A stretch of 8,677 nt of DNA. Origin: Actinomycetes bacterium (GTDB lineage Bacteria; Actinomycetota; Acidimicrobiia; Acidimicrobiales; RAAP-2). Positions 1 to 6,643 of this stretch are shown here, in pieces. A model generated the notes under the pieces. It was given only the letters and a program-made list of their open reading frames with translations. It was not told the origin of the DNA and did not search any database. Location: positions 1 through 8,677 of the forward strand of contig JAJYDR010000085.1 of the NCBI GenBank assembly GCA_021777285.1. Direction: 5' to 3'. Position numbers and translations under genes: made by a program. Position 1 is the first letter of the stretch, and each line of letters begins with the position of its first letter.

Positions 1-411
1 GGCCTCGTGGGCCAGGCGCCGCCACCGAGCGAGCACCTTCGCGCGTGCGTCGGCGCGAAATCGCACCGCGACGCGCGCGCTCAACAGGGGCACGATGCTG
101 CTCACCCCGAGTTCCGTGGCCTTGACGACCGCCCACTCGCTGCGATCGCCCTTCAGCGGCGCGAGGTACAGGGTGCGCGGCTCGGGCTCGGGCTCGCGTT
201 CGACTGGGGTCACGGGTTCGAGCCCGTCGGGCTCGACGCGCGCGATTGCCCACGACCCGTGACCGTTGGTCACCACGACGGACTCACCGGTCGCCGCGCG
301 TAACACCGCGCGCAGGTGGTGGTCGTCATCGCGCGAAAGGACCGGTCGGGCGGGGTCGTCGACACGGAACTGACCCAGGGTCGCCACTCGCGCGAGGAAC
401 CCGTCGCTCAC
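1..411 (-). CDS. rsmE: 16S rRNA (uracil-1498-N3)-methyltransferase RsmE, 5' part only
   Basis: The N-terminal 137 codons of RsmE are present; the frame stays open to the left edge, so most of the SPOUT methyltransferase domain, including its knotted SAM site, lies outside. RsmE methylates N3 of U1498 in 16S rRNA of the assembled small subunit. Visible signatures are DHHLRAVLR near residues 30-38 (start of the PUA-like RNA-binding domain), LKGDR at 86-90 and KATELGV at 97-103, which open the SPOUT domain, followed by a WRRLAHEA stretch at the cut end. The GTG start forms a GTGA overlap with the dnaJ stop and has no clear Shine-Dalgarno sequence, so translation is probably coupled to dnaJ. An hrcA-dnaJ-rsmE order is common in actinobacteria and Firmicutes, which supports the call. 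A short acidic EPEPEP linker at residues 72-77 separates the two domains. Confidence 0.93.
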   Translation of the reverse strand, partial: MSDGFLARVATLGQFRVDDPARPVLSRDDDHHLRAVLRAATGESVVVTNGHGSWAIARVEPDGLEPVTPVEREPEPEPRTLYLAPLKGDRSEWAVVKATELGVSSIVPLLSARVAVRFRADARAKVLARWRRLAHEA

Positions 412-1505
412 CGTTTGGCCCGGCGACGGAAGAACCCGCCCGATTCAGCCACCACGGCCTCGCCGCGGTGCTCGGCGAGCTCGCGCAGCATCGCGGCCGA
501 GGTCTCGTCGAGGTCCGTCGGCACGTCCACGACCAAGTGCACGTAGAGGTCACCTCGCCCTCGACCGTGCAGATGGGTCACGCCCTCGTGGCGCACGCGG
601 TGCACGGTCCCGTTCGCACTACCGGGCGCGATGTCGATCGTGATCGGCTCGCGCAGCGTGGGCACTTCGATGCTGGCGCCGAGCGCCGCTTGGGTGAAGG
701 CGATGTGGGCCTCGTGGTGCAGGTCGTCGCCGGATCGCTGGAAGCGCTCGTCCGGCACGACGCGCAGGTGCACGAACAACCGACCGTTGGTCCCCCCACG
801 TGGCCCCGCCGGTCCCCGGTCCGCGAGGCGCATCGTCGAGCCGTCTTCCACGCCGGCGGGGATCTGGATCGTGAGGGTCGTGGAGGTCTGGGTCCGCCCG
901 TCGCCTCGGCACTCGGGACACGGCGACTCGATGCGCGTGCCGAACCCGCCACATCGCGGACAGACGGTCGCAGTGACCATCTGGCCGAGGATCGAGTTGC
1001 GCACCCGGCGCACCTCGCCGGCACCGTTGCACTCGTCGCAGGTCACCGGTGAGGTCCCCGGGGCGCTCCCGCTGCCCTGGCAGGACGAGCAGCGCAACGG
1101 CAGGGTCACCGTGATCTCCTTGGACGCGCCGAAGGCGGCTTCGTCGAGGGTTATCTCAACGGCGATCTCGGCGTCTGGTCCCGGCTGGGGGCCGCGGCGC
1201 GACGGGGCGTGACCCATGCCACCGAAGAACATGTCGAAGATGTCCTGGACCGAGCCGGCGCCGAACGGTCCGGCGCCGCCGGCCCCGACGTCGGCGCCGA
1301 AGCGGTCGTAGTTGGCCCGGCGTTCGGGGTCCGAGAGGATCTCGTAGGCCTGGGAGACGTCCTTGAAGCGCGCTTCGGATGCGGGGTCGTCGGGGTTGGC
1401 GTCGGGGTGGTGCTGACGGGCCAGGTTCCGGTACGCCTTCTTCAGCTCCTCTTGGGTCGCGTTGCGATCGACGCCGAGGATCTCGTACAGGTCGGTACTA
1501 GGCAC
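408..1505 (-). CDS. dnaJ: Chaperone protein DnaJ (type I, DnaJ2-like)
   Basis: This is a co-chaperone that stimulates DnaK ATPase and delivers unfolded clients in the cytoplasm. It has the full type I layout: an N-terminal J domain (DLYEILGV start, HPD triad at residues 33-35), a short Gly/Phe-rich linker near 70-100, four zinc motifs (CSSCQGSG 139-146, CDECNGAG 156-163, CPRCGGFG 182-189, CPECRGDG 196-203), then the client-binding C-terminal region. From the GTG at 1505 it is 365 residues, normal for the family. An in-frame ATG at 1517 would add four residues. I prefer the GTG because GGAG lies six bases before it, whereas nothing like a ribosome site precedes the ATG. It overlaps the end of hrcA and is second in the CIRCE-controlled operon, so it should be heat-induced. 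Its pairing with hrcA rather than dnaK-grpE suggests the actinobacterial DnaJ2 lineage. No second dnaJ is visible here. Confidence 0.96.
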   Translation of the reverse strand: MPSTDLYEILGVDRNATQEELKKAYRNLARQHHPDANPDDPASEARFKDVSQAYEILSDPERRANYDRFGADVGAGGAGPFGAGSVQDIFDMFFGGMGHAPSRRGPQPGPDAEIAVEITLDEAAFGASKEITVTLPLRCSSCQGSGSAPGTSPVTCDECNGAGEVRRVRNSILGQMVTATVCPRCGGFGTRIESPCPECRGDGRTQTSTTLTIQIPAGVEDGSTMRLADRGPAGPRGGTNGRLFVHLRVVPDERFQRSGDDLHHEAHIAFTQAALGASIEVPTLREPITIDIAPGSANGTVHRVRHEGVTHLHGRGRGDLYVHLVVDVPTDLDETSAAMLRELAEHRGEAVVAESGGFFRRRAKR

Positions 1506-2544
1506 GGTCGTCTCCATCGAAGTGTTGGGTCAGTTGGGCCGAGACGGCCCGCGCGGCGGCCATCGCCTCGCTGTACTTCATTCGCGTCGGTCCGAGCAGC
1601 CCCACGGCCCCCGATGGGTGGCCGTCGATGGTGACCGGTGCCACGATGACTGCGCACGACACCAAGGGCTCGAAGCCGTGCTCCGAGCCAATCGCCACCG
1701 AGAGTCCTTGGTCGAGGATGTCCTGGACGAGCGAGACCACTAACAGCTCCTGTTCGAGGATCGCCAAGACCTGGCGCACGGTCTCCACGCCGTCAAAGGC
1801 CTCAGCCACCTTGGACGAGCCACCGATGAATACCTGCTCGCCGTCGAGCGTCGGGACCTGGGCGTGCAGGGTCGCCACCGCCTCGCGCACGAGGGTCGCG
1901 ACGTGGTCGTTGCGCGACGGCACTTGGACCCTCGCGTCGAGCACCGTACCGATCAGCAGCGCGTTCAATTGGCGAGACGCCTCAGCGACCTCGACGTGGC
2001 TCACGTCGAACGCCGAGATGATGCTGTGCTTGGTCACCGAGCCGTCCGCGAAGACCGTGACGAGAAGCTGGTGGCGCGCGTCGAGGCTCACCAGCTGGGT
2101 CGAGAGGATCGAACTCTGCGCGTGCCCGGTGCCCACAACCACCGAGGTGTAGCTGGTCAGCTGGCTGAGCAGCGTCGAGGTCTGGGCGAGGACGTCTTCG
2201 ACCTCGCCGCGCACGTTGGCGAAGAAGTCCTTGATCTGCTGCTGCTGGGCCCCTCCCACGACGCCCGCCTGGAGGTGGTCCACGAAGTAGCGATAGCCCT
2301 TGTCGGTGGGCACCCGACCGGCGGAGGTGTGGGGCTGGGCGAGGTAGCCCTCGCGTTCCAGGGTGACCATCTCGGAGCGGACGGTGGCCGAGGACACCGC
2401 CAGGTGGCTCGTGGCCGCCACCGCCGACGAACCGACGGGTTGCGCGGTGTCGATGTGTTCACGCACGACCGCCTCGAGGATCGTTGCCTTACGCGCGTCG
2501 AGGTCGTCGGTGGAACTGGGTTGCCGGATCGAACGTCGAGCCAC
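1498..2544 (-). CDS. hrcA: Heat-inducible transcription repressor HrcA
   Basis: HrcA is the repressor that binds CIRCE operators of class I heat-shock genes; in characterised bacteria its active fold depends on GroEL, which couples induction to chaperone demand. The 348-residue product has the usual length. An N-terminal winged-helix domain spans about residues 15-90, with the hallmarks SSATVRSEM at 51-59 and HTSAGRVPTDKGYR at 72-85. A GAF-like dimerisation region follows, with a family-typical FIGGSSKV segment. The start is GTG, chosen because a near-perfect AAGGAGGAG ribosome site ends two bases before it and no other start fits. A perfect CIRCE lies 12 bp upstream of the start, so autoregulation is expected. 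Its 3' end overlaps the start of dnaJ. lepA ends 56 bp upstream on the same strand, so some read-through from lepA may also supply HrcA. Confidence 0.97.
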   Translation of the reverse strand: MARRSIRQPSSTDDLDARKATILEAVVREHIDTAQPVGSSAVAATSHLAVSSATVRSEMVTLEREGYLAQPHTSAGRVPTDKGYRYFVDHLQAGVVGGAQQQQIKDFFANVRGEVEDVLAQTSTLLSQLTSYTSVVVGTGHAQSSILSTQLVSLDARHQLLVTVFADGSVTKHSIISAFDVSHVEVAEASRQLNALLIGTVLDARVQVPSRNDHVATLVREAVATLHAQVPTLDGEQVFIGGSSKVAEAFDGVETVRQVLAILEQELLVVSLVQDILDQGLSVAIGSEHGFEPLVSCAVIVAPVTIDGHPSGAVGLLGPTRMKYSEAMAAARAVSAQLTQHFDGDDRA

Positions 2545-2546
2545 TG

Positions 2547-2555
2547 CTCCTCCTT
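2547..2555 (-). promoter_or_regulatory. Strong Shine-Dalgarno site of hrcA
   Basis: AAGGAGGAG on the minus strand, four to five bases from the GTG start of hrcA depending on the core chosen. It begins one base after the CIRCE palindrome ends. It is the best ribosome-binding site in the window and stands out because most other genes here have weak or no such site. Confidence 0.85.
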
Positions 2556-2556
2556 G

Positions 2557-2583
2557 TTAGCACTCAATTCTACCGAGTGCTAA
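2557..2583 (-). promoter_or_regulatory. CIRCE operator (HrcA binding site)
   Basis: A perfect inverted repeat, TTAGCACTC, nine-base spacer, GAGTGCTAA, which is the consensus CIRCE bound by HrcA. All nine bases of each arm pair. It lies between the lepA stop (17 bp away) and the hrcA ribosome site (one base away). It should switch the hrcA-dnaJ-rsmE operon off in unstressed cells. In RNA the same palindrome could form a hairpin close to the hrcA ribosome site, but whether it is transcribed depends on the start point. Confidence 0.97.
2567..2572 (-). promoter_or_regulatory. Candidate -10 box of the hrcA operon inside CIRCE
   Basis: TAGAAT on the minus strand, five of six matches to TATAAT, lying within the CIRCE spacer. 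Transcription starting about seven bases downstream would give a leader of roughly 15 nt carrying the AAGGAGG site. I cannot find a convincing -35 box 17-19 bp upstream, so the call rests on the -10 match and position. HrcA bound to the flanking arms would cover this box. Confidence 0.5.
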
Positions 2584-2600
2584 CGCGTCGGCGACGGTCG

Positions 2601-4406
2601 TCAGTCCTCGAGCTTGAGCGCCGCGACGAAGGCCTCCTGGGGCACTTCGACGCGTCCGAGGTTCTTCATCCGCTTCTTGCCCTCCTTCTGCTTCTCGAGG
2701 AGTTTGCGCTTGCGGGTGATGTCGCCGCCGTAGCACTTGGCGAGGACGTCCTTGCGTCTGGCCTTGACGGTCTCGCGGGCGATGACCCGGCCGCCGATCG
2801 CGGCCTGGATCGGCACGTCGAACATCTGGCGGGGAATGAGCTCGCGCAACCGCTCGGCCATCCGGCGCCCGTAGTAGTCCGCGTTCGACTTGTGCACGAT
2901 TGTGGAGAACGCGTCGACCGGTTCGTGGTTGATCAGCAAGTCGACGCGAACCAACGACGACGTCACGTACCCGCTGACCTCGTAGTCGAGGCTCGCGTAG
3001 CCCTTGGTACGACTCTTAAGCGCATCGAAGAAGTCGATGACCACCTCGGCGAGGGGGATCGAGTACCGCAATTCCACCCGCTCGGTCGACAGATAGTCCA
3101 TCTTTTTCATCTCGGCCCGCCGCGACTGGCACAGATCCATCACGGTGCCGAGGTACTCCGACGGGGTGAGGATGGAGATGTCGAGCATCGGCTCGTCGAT
3201 GTGGTCGAGCCGACTTGGTTCGGGCAGGTCGGTCGGGTTGTCGACGTCGATCTCGGTGCCATCGGTGAGAAAGGCTCGATAGACGACCGACGGCGCGGTG
3301 GCAATCAGGGCGAGGTTGAACTCACGCTCGAGTCGCTCGCGCACGATCTCCATATGCAAGAGGCCGAGGAAGCCGCAACGGAACCCGAAGCCCAGGGCGT
3401 GGCTCGATTCGGGCTCGAAGGTGATCGAGGCGTCGTTCAGCTTCAATTTTTCGAGCGAGTCGCGCAGGTCCGGCAGGTCGTCACCGTCGATCGGGTAGAT
3501 CCCGCAGAAGACCATCGGCTTGGGGTCGCGATACCCGTCGAGCGCGGTGATGGCCGGTCGCGCGGCCTCGGTGACCGTCTCGCCCGATCGGGCGCCGGCG
3601 ACGTCCTTGATGCCGGCGACGAGGTAGCCCACCTCACCGGGTCCGAGCTGTGAGACCGGCACCATGTCGGGGGTTCGGATCCCGATCTCTTCGATCTCGT
3701 GATTCGCCGCCGCCTGCATCATGCGCACCTTCACGTGGTCGCGCAAGGTGCCGTCGACGATCCGGATCGAACTGATGACGCCGCGATATTGGTCGTAGTA
3801 CGAATCAAAGACCAACGCCCGCAGCGGTGCGTCAGGGTCCCCCGTCGGGGCGGGGATACGCTCGATAACCGCGCGCAGCAACGCCGCCACCCCCTCGCCG
3901 GTCTTGGCCGAGATGGCGAGCACCTCGTCACCGGGCAGGCCGAGCACGCTTTCGAGCTCGGCCTTGCAGCGCTCGGGGTCCGCGGCGGGTAGGTCGATTT
4001 TGTTCAGCACCGCCACGATCTCGAGGTTGTGCTCGATCGCCTGGTAACAGTTGGCGAGGGTCTGCGCCTGGATCCCCTGACTCGCGTCAACGAGCAGGAT
4101 CGCGCCCTCGCACGCCGCGAGGGATCGCGAGACCTCGTAGCCGAAGTCCACGTGGCCCGGAGTGTCGATCAGCTGGAGGATGTGGTCTTCGAAGTGCACC
4201 CGCACGTTTTGGGCCTTAATCGTGATGCCACGCTCGCGCTCGATGTCCATCGAGTCCAGGTACTGCGCCCGCATCAGGCGAGGGTCGACGGCGCCGGTGA
4301 TCTCCAAGATCCGGTCCGAAAGCGTCGATTTGCCGTGGTCGACGTGCGAGATGATCGAGAAGTTCCTGATTCGTGAGAAATCAAGGGGTACGGTCGGGGA
4401 ACTCAC
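2601..4406 (-). CDS. lepA: Translation elongation factor 4 (LepA, ribosomal GTPase)
   Basis: EF4/LepA is a ribosome-associated translational GTPase, implicated in back-translocation, stalled ribosome rescue and 30S biogenesis. The 601-residue product matches the family length. GTPase motifs are intact: HVDHGKST (P loop) at residues 21-28, RERGIT (switch I) 57-62, DTPGH (switch II) 81-85, NKID 135-138 and SAKTG 156-160. EF-G-like domains II, III and V follow, including the GYASLDYE segment. The LepA-specific C-terminal domain ends with a lysine/arginine-rich stretch ([14 protein letters not shown]) and VEVPQEAF. The start is GTG; alternative starts would damage the conserved N-terminus. No Shine-Dalgarno precedes it, but a TAGCCT box lies nine bases upstream, so the transcript may be nearly leaderless. 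It is divergent from rpsT and followed closely by hrcA. Confidence 0.98.
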   Translation of the reverse strand: MSSPTVPLDFSRIRNFSIISHVDHGKSTLSDRILEITGAVDPRLMRAQYLDSMDIERERGITIKAQNVRVHFEDHILQLIDTPGHVDFGYEVSRSLAACEGAILLVDASQGIQAQTLANCYQAIEHNLEIVAVLNKIDLPAADPERCKAELESVLGLPGDEVLAISAKTGEGVAALLRAVIERIPAPTGDPDAPLRALVFDSYYDQYRGVISSIRIVDGTLRDHVKVRMMQAAANHEIEEIGIRTPDMVPVSQLGPGEVGYLVAGIKDVAGARSGETVTEAARPAITALDGYRDPKPMVFCGIYPIDGDDLPDLRDSLEKLKLNDASITFEPESSHALGFGFRCGFLGLLHMEIVRERLEREFNLALIATAPSVVYRAFLTDGTEIDVDNPTDLPEPSRLDHIDEPMLDISILTPSEYLGTVMDLCQSRRAEMKKMDYLSTERVELRYSIPLAEVVIDFFDALKSRTKGYASLDYEVSGYVTSSLVRVDLLINHEPVDAFSTIVHKSNADYYGRRMAERLRELIPRQMFDVPIQAAIGGRVIARETVKARRKDVLAKCYGGDITRKRKLLEKQKEGKKRMKNLGRVEVPQEAFVAALKLED

Positions 4407-4415
4407 GGTGCAGCA

Positions 4416-4421
4416 AGGCTA
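4416..4421 (-). promoter_or_regulatory. Candidate -10 box of lepA
   Basis: TAGCCT on the minus strand, nine bases before the GTG of lepA, fits the TANNNT pattern of actinobacterial -10 elements. Transcription starting seven or so bases later would leave a leader of only a few bases. The octamer TAGCCTTG recurs on the other strand at 4464-4471, in the position expected for the rpsT promoter. No -35 box is evident. Confidence 0.35.
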
Positions 4422-4450
4422 CCCGGCGCCGGGACGGCCGAGCGCGGCCG
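4422..4450. repeat. Palindromes in the lepA/rpsT divergent region
   Basis: Two adjacent GC-only dyads: CCCGGCGCCGGG at 4422-4433 is a perfect 12-bp palindrome, and CGGCCG-AGCG-CGGCCG at 4435-4450 can fold into a six-pair hairpin with a four-base loop. Both lie between the candidate lepA and rpsT -10 boxes. They could be protein sites or only reflect high GC; no family is recognised. Confidence 0.5.
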
Positions 4451-4460
4451 CCGACGATTC

Positions 4461-4469
4461 TGCTAGCCT
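4461..4469 (+). promoter_or_regulatory. Candidate extended -10 promoter of rpsT
   Basis: TGCTAGCCT combines a TG extension with the -10-like TAGCCT (4464-4469). Transcription would start near 4476, giving a leader of about 40 nt before rpsT, room for the GAGG ribosome site. No good -35 match is seen, which an extended -10 can tolerate. Confidence 0.4.
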
Positions 4470-4506
4470 TGTTCAGCCCGCCGGACCTACGGCACCGCTA
4501 TCGAAC

Positions 4507-4510
4507 GAGG
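4507..4510 (+). promoter_or_regulatory. Ribosome-binding site of rpsT
   Basis: GAGG eight bases before the GTG at 4519. It fixes the start of rpsT: the frame is open for another 350 bases upstream, but only this start gives a normal S20 N-terminus. Confidence 0.6.
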
Positions 4511-4518
4511 TTGTTTTC

Positions 4519-4785
4519 GTGGCCAACATCAAGAGCCAGATCAAGCGCAACAAGCAGAATGAGGTCGCGCGTGAGCGCAACAAGGCCGTCAAGTCAGAGT
4601 TGCGCACCCGCGTCAAGACCGCGGTGAGCGCAGTGGGCACCGAGAACGAGGCGCAGGCCCTCCAGGTCGCGGTCAAGCGGATCGACATGGCGGCCTCCAA
4701 GGGCATCATCCACAAGAATCAGGCGGCGAACAAGAAGAGCGGCCTGATGCGACGGATCAACGCTCTGCGAACCAGCGCGAACTAA
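4519..4785 (+). CDS. rpsT: 30S ribosomal protein S20
   Basis: S20 is a small basic protein binding the 5' and 3' minor domains of 16S rRNA early in 30S assembly. The 88-residue product is all-helical in character, rich in Lys and Arg, and begins VANIKSQIKRNKQNEVARER, which is classic S20; the C-terminal part has KGIIHKNQAANKKSGLMRRI. The start is GTG with GAGG eight bases upstream. It is transcribed divergently from lepA. Its TAA stop overlaps the TAG stop of the convergent holA (shared CTAA), so there is no space for a terminator between the two genes, and the rpsT mRNA must end inside the antisense of holA. The trio holA, rpsT, lepA is a common neighbourhood in high-GC Gram-positive genomes. 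Confidence 0.98.
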   Translation: MANIKSQIKRNKQNEVARERNKAVKSELRTRVKTAVSAVGTENEAQALQVAVKRIDMAASKGIIHKNQAANKKSGLMRRINALRTSAN

Positions 4786-5789
4786 CGCCGGGCACTCGCC
4801 GTCAATCGCGCGAGTCGAGCCACCAGCACTTCAATCACCATCAGGTCGGTCACGTCGGCGGCCGTCGCGTCATCACTCGAACCAAAGGTCACGCCACCCT
4901 TCAGGTCCAGGTCAGCGCGGGTGATCAGACGAATGGCCTCGACCACGCGCACGTCACCGAGGCGCCGCGCGGCGGCGAGCGCCTTGCCCGCGGGAAACGA
5001 CTTGATACCAAGCAGCGTGGCGGCTTCGTCGGCGTTACGTATCGGTGCGCCCGAGAGTCGAGCCAGGCGCAGGAAGTGACGCTGTAGCAGGTTCACGATC
5101 TGAAGGCCCGCGCGCCCCTTGGAATCGAGCATGCGCCGAGCCACGGTGATCGCGCGCGAGGCGTCGCCGGCGTCGATCGCGTCGGTGAGGTCCCATTCGG
5201 GCACCCCACCGGGGTCGCCGAGGTACGGCTCGATGTGCGCGATCGTGAGCGGCGACGTCCCATAGATTGCACGAAGTGTTCGAGCGAGCGAGTCGACGCG
5301 CGCGAGGTCGTCGCCGACCCGGTCCAGGACCGCGGACACGACGCTTCGATCGACGCTCACCCGGTACTGGGCGAACTTGCTCGCCACGAACTCCAAGCGG
5401 TCGGCCTGGCGATTGCCGACGTTCACGTCGACGACGTCGTCGGCCGCCTTTACGAGCTTGTTGGACTTCGCACCGACCACGGCCGCGACGAGCACCGTCT
5501 CGGGCGTGGGTGACGACATCCACCCGAGCAGGGCTTTGACCTCATCGGCCGTGAGGTACTGGGCGTCGCGCACCACCACCACGCGACGCTCGACGAGCAT
5601 GGCGGGCGTGTAGAGCGCGTCGAGCAGCCTCGCGGTGCTCGATTCGCCGGTTGACGAGTCACGCGCGGTGAAGTCCTCGAGGGCGACCGTCGGGTCCAGG
5701 TCGCCAAGCGCCCCTTCGACGACGGTTCGCACCGTGTCGTAGACCATCGTCGCGTCCGTGCCGACGACGCAGATCGACGAGTGGCTCAT
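4782..5789 (-). CDS. holA: DNA polymerase III delta subunit (HolA)
   Basis: Delta is the clamp-loader subunit that opens the beta sliding clamp during replication. The 335-residue protein has normal length and the AAA+-like fold without an ATP-binding P loop, as expected for delta. Supporting segments are RRVVVVRDAQYL (68-79, end of the nucleotide-binding-like domain), a lid region around 140-190, EWDLTDAIDAGD (198-209, opening domain III), and RADLDLKGG (291-299), the family's most typical C-terminal motif. The ATG start overlaps the folP2-like stop as ATGA, with GAGG four bases before the ATG inside the upstream gene, so it is very likely co-transcribed and coupled. Its stop overlaps that of convergent rpsT. 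The N-terminal half is more divergent from well-known delta proteins than the C-terminal half, as is normal in this family. Confidence 0.92.
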   Translation of the reverse strand: MSHSSICVVGTDATMVYDTVRTVVEGALGDLDPTVALEDFTARDSSTGESSTARLLDALYTPAMLVERRVVVVRDAQYLTADEVKALLGWMSSPTPETVLVAAVVGAKSNKLVKAADDVVDVNVGNRQADRLEFVASKFAQYRVSVDRSVVSAVLDRVGDDLARVDSLARTLRAIYGTSPLTIAHIEPYLGDPGGVPEWDLTDAIDAGDASRAITVARRMLDSKGRAGLQIVNLLQRHFLRLARLSGAPIRNADEAATLLGIKSFPAGKALAAARRLGDVRVVEAIRLITRADLDLKGGVTFGSSDDATAADVTDLMVIEVLVARLARLTASARR

Positions 5790-6643
5790 CGGTCCTCGAG
5801 GATACGCGCCAGCGCGTCACGGACTCGAACGCTCGCATTCACATCGTGCACTCGCACCACCCGGCACCCGGCCGCGATGCCGAGGGCGGTCGCCGCCACC
5901 GACGGGTTTTTCCGATCGGTCACGGGCAGGTCGAACAAGACGCCGAGGAACGTCTTGTTCGACGCCGAGAGGAGCAGTGGGGAGCCGAGCTCGGCCAAGG
6001 ATGCGGAGTCTCGCAGCAGCTGCAGAGAGTGGGCCGCCGTCTTGCCGAGGTCGAGTCCCGCGTCGAGCACGATTCGCTTGGCGTCGATACCGGCCTCGAT
6101 CGCTGAGCGGCGCCGTTCGAGGAGGAAGTCACGAACGGTGGCGGTCACGTCGTCGTAGTGGGGCGACGGATCTGCGACGCGCGGGCGTAGGCGGATGTGT
6201 GTGGCGACCACCGTCGCTCCCGCCTTCGCCGCCACCGGCAGGTACTCGGGGTCGGCGAATCCGCTGATGTCGTTGCCGACGGACGCGCCCTCGCGGTAAC
6301 AAGCCGCGGCGACCGACGCACGCCAGGTGTCCACACTGATCGCCACGTCGAATCGACGGCGCAGCTCCGTGACGACGGGCACGACCCGGTCGAGCTCTTC
6401 GGCCTCGCCGACCTCGTCGCCGGGTCCCGCCTTCACCCCGCCCACGTCGAGCAGGTCGGCGCCCTCAGCGACCAATCGGTCGGCCCGGGTGAGCAGAGCG
6501 TCGAGGTCGAACGTGGCCGCGGGCGCATAGAAGGAGTCGCGGGTCCGGTTCAAGATCCCCATCACCAACGCCCGCGTGGTGACGTCGTAGGTCCGTGCAC
6601 CCATCGCGAGTTCGATGGTCCCTTCGGGTCGAAACGGCCTCAC
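5786..6643 (-). CDS. folP2: Dihydropteroate synthase homologue of FolP2 type, probably not a standard DHPS
   Basis: The 285-residue TIM-barrel protein belongs to the pterin-binding family. True DHPS joins p-aminobenzoate to dihydropterin pyrophosphate in folate synthesis. The first family motif is altered here: MGILNRTRDSF (28-38) has Arg where Pro is usual. The loop normally reading GGESTRPG reads GGVKAGPG (68-75). SVDT (103-106) and GND (123-125) are kept. The DPGIGFGK loop appears as DAGLDLGKT (194-202), the SRK motif as SNK (228-230), and the final RVHDV (264-268) is intact. The GGVKAGPG and SNK signatures match mycobacterial FolP2 (Rv1207), which, as I recall, has been reported to lack DHPS activity. 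The true reaction is unknown. The GTG start shares one base with the stop of the upstream thioredoxin-TPR gene; an ATG 13 codons further in is an alternative. The stop overlaps holA. Confidence 0.85.
   Translation of the reverse strand: MRPFRPEGTIELAMGARTYDVTTRALVMGILNRTRDSFYAPAATFDLDALLTRADRLVAEGADLLDVGGVKAGPGDEVGEAEELDRVVPVVTELRRRFDVAISVDTWRASVAAACYREGASVGNDISGFADPEYLPVAAKAGATVVATHIRLRPRVADPSPHYDDVTATVRDFLLERRRSAIEAGIDAKRIVLDAGLDLGKTAAHSLQLLRDSASLAELGSPLLLSASNKTFLGVLFDLPVTDRKNPSVAATALGIAAGCRVVRVHDVNASVRVRDALARILEDR

Noticed and set aside
246..1052. A 268-codon plus-strand frame across rsmE and dnaJ.
   Set aside because: It is antisense to conserved RsmE and DnaJ motifs, is Arg/His-rich with no domain, and has no ribosome site.
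2484..3653. A 389-codon open frame on the plus strand, antisense to lepA and the start of hrcA.
   Set aside because: The opposite strand encodes unmistakable LepA through this region. The frame shows no recognisable domain and is the usual long mirror frame of high-GC codon bias.
4162..4518. An N-terminal extension of S20, since its frame is open upstream to 4162.
   Set aside because: The extension would run antisense through lepA. The GTG at 4519 with GAGG upstream gives the canonical S20 N-terminus and family length.
4794..4815. Hairpin ACTCGC-N10-GCGAGT just after the rpsT stop, as a terminator.
   Set aside because: There are only six pairs with a ten-base loop and no U run on either strand, and it lies inside holA coding sequence. 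Chance is likely at this GC content.
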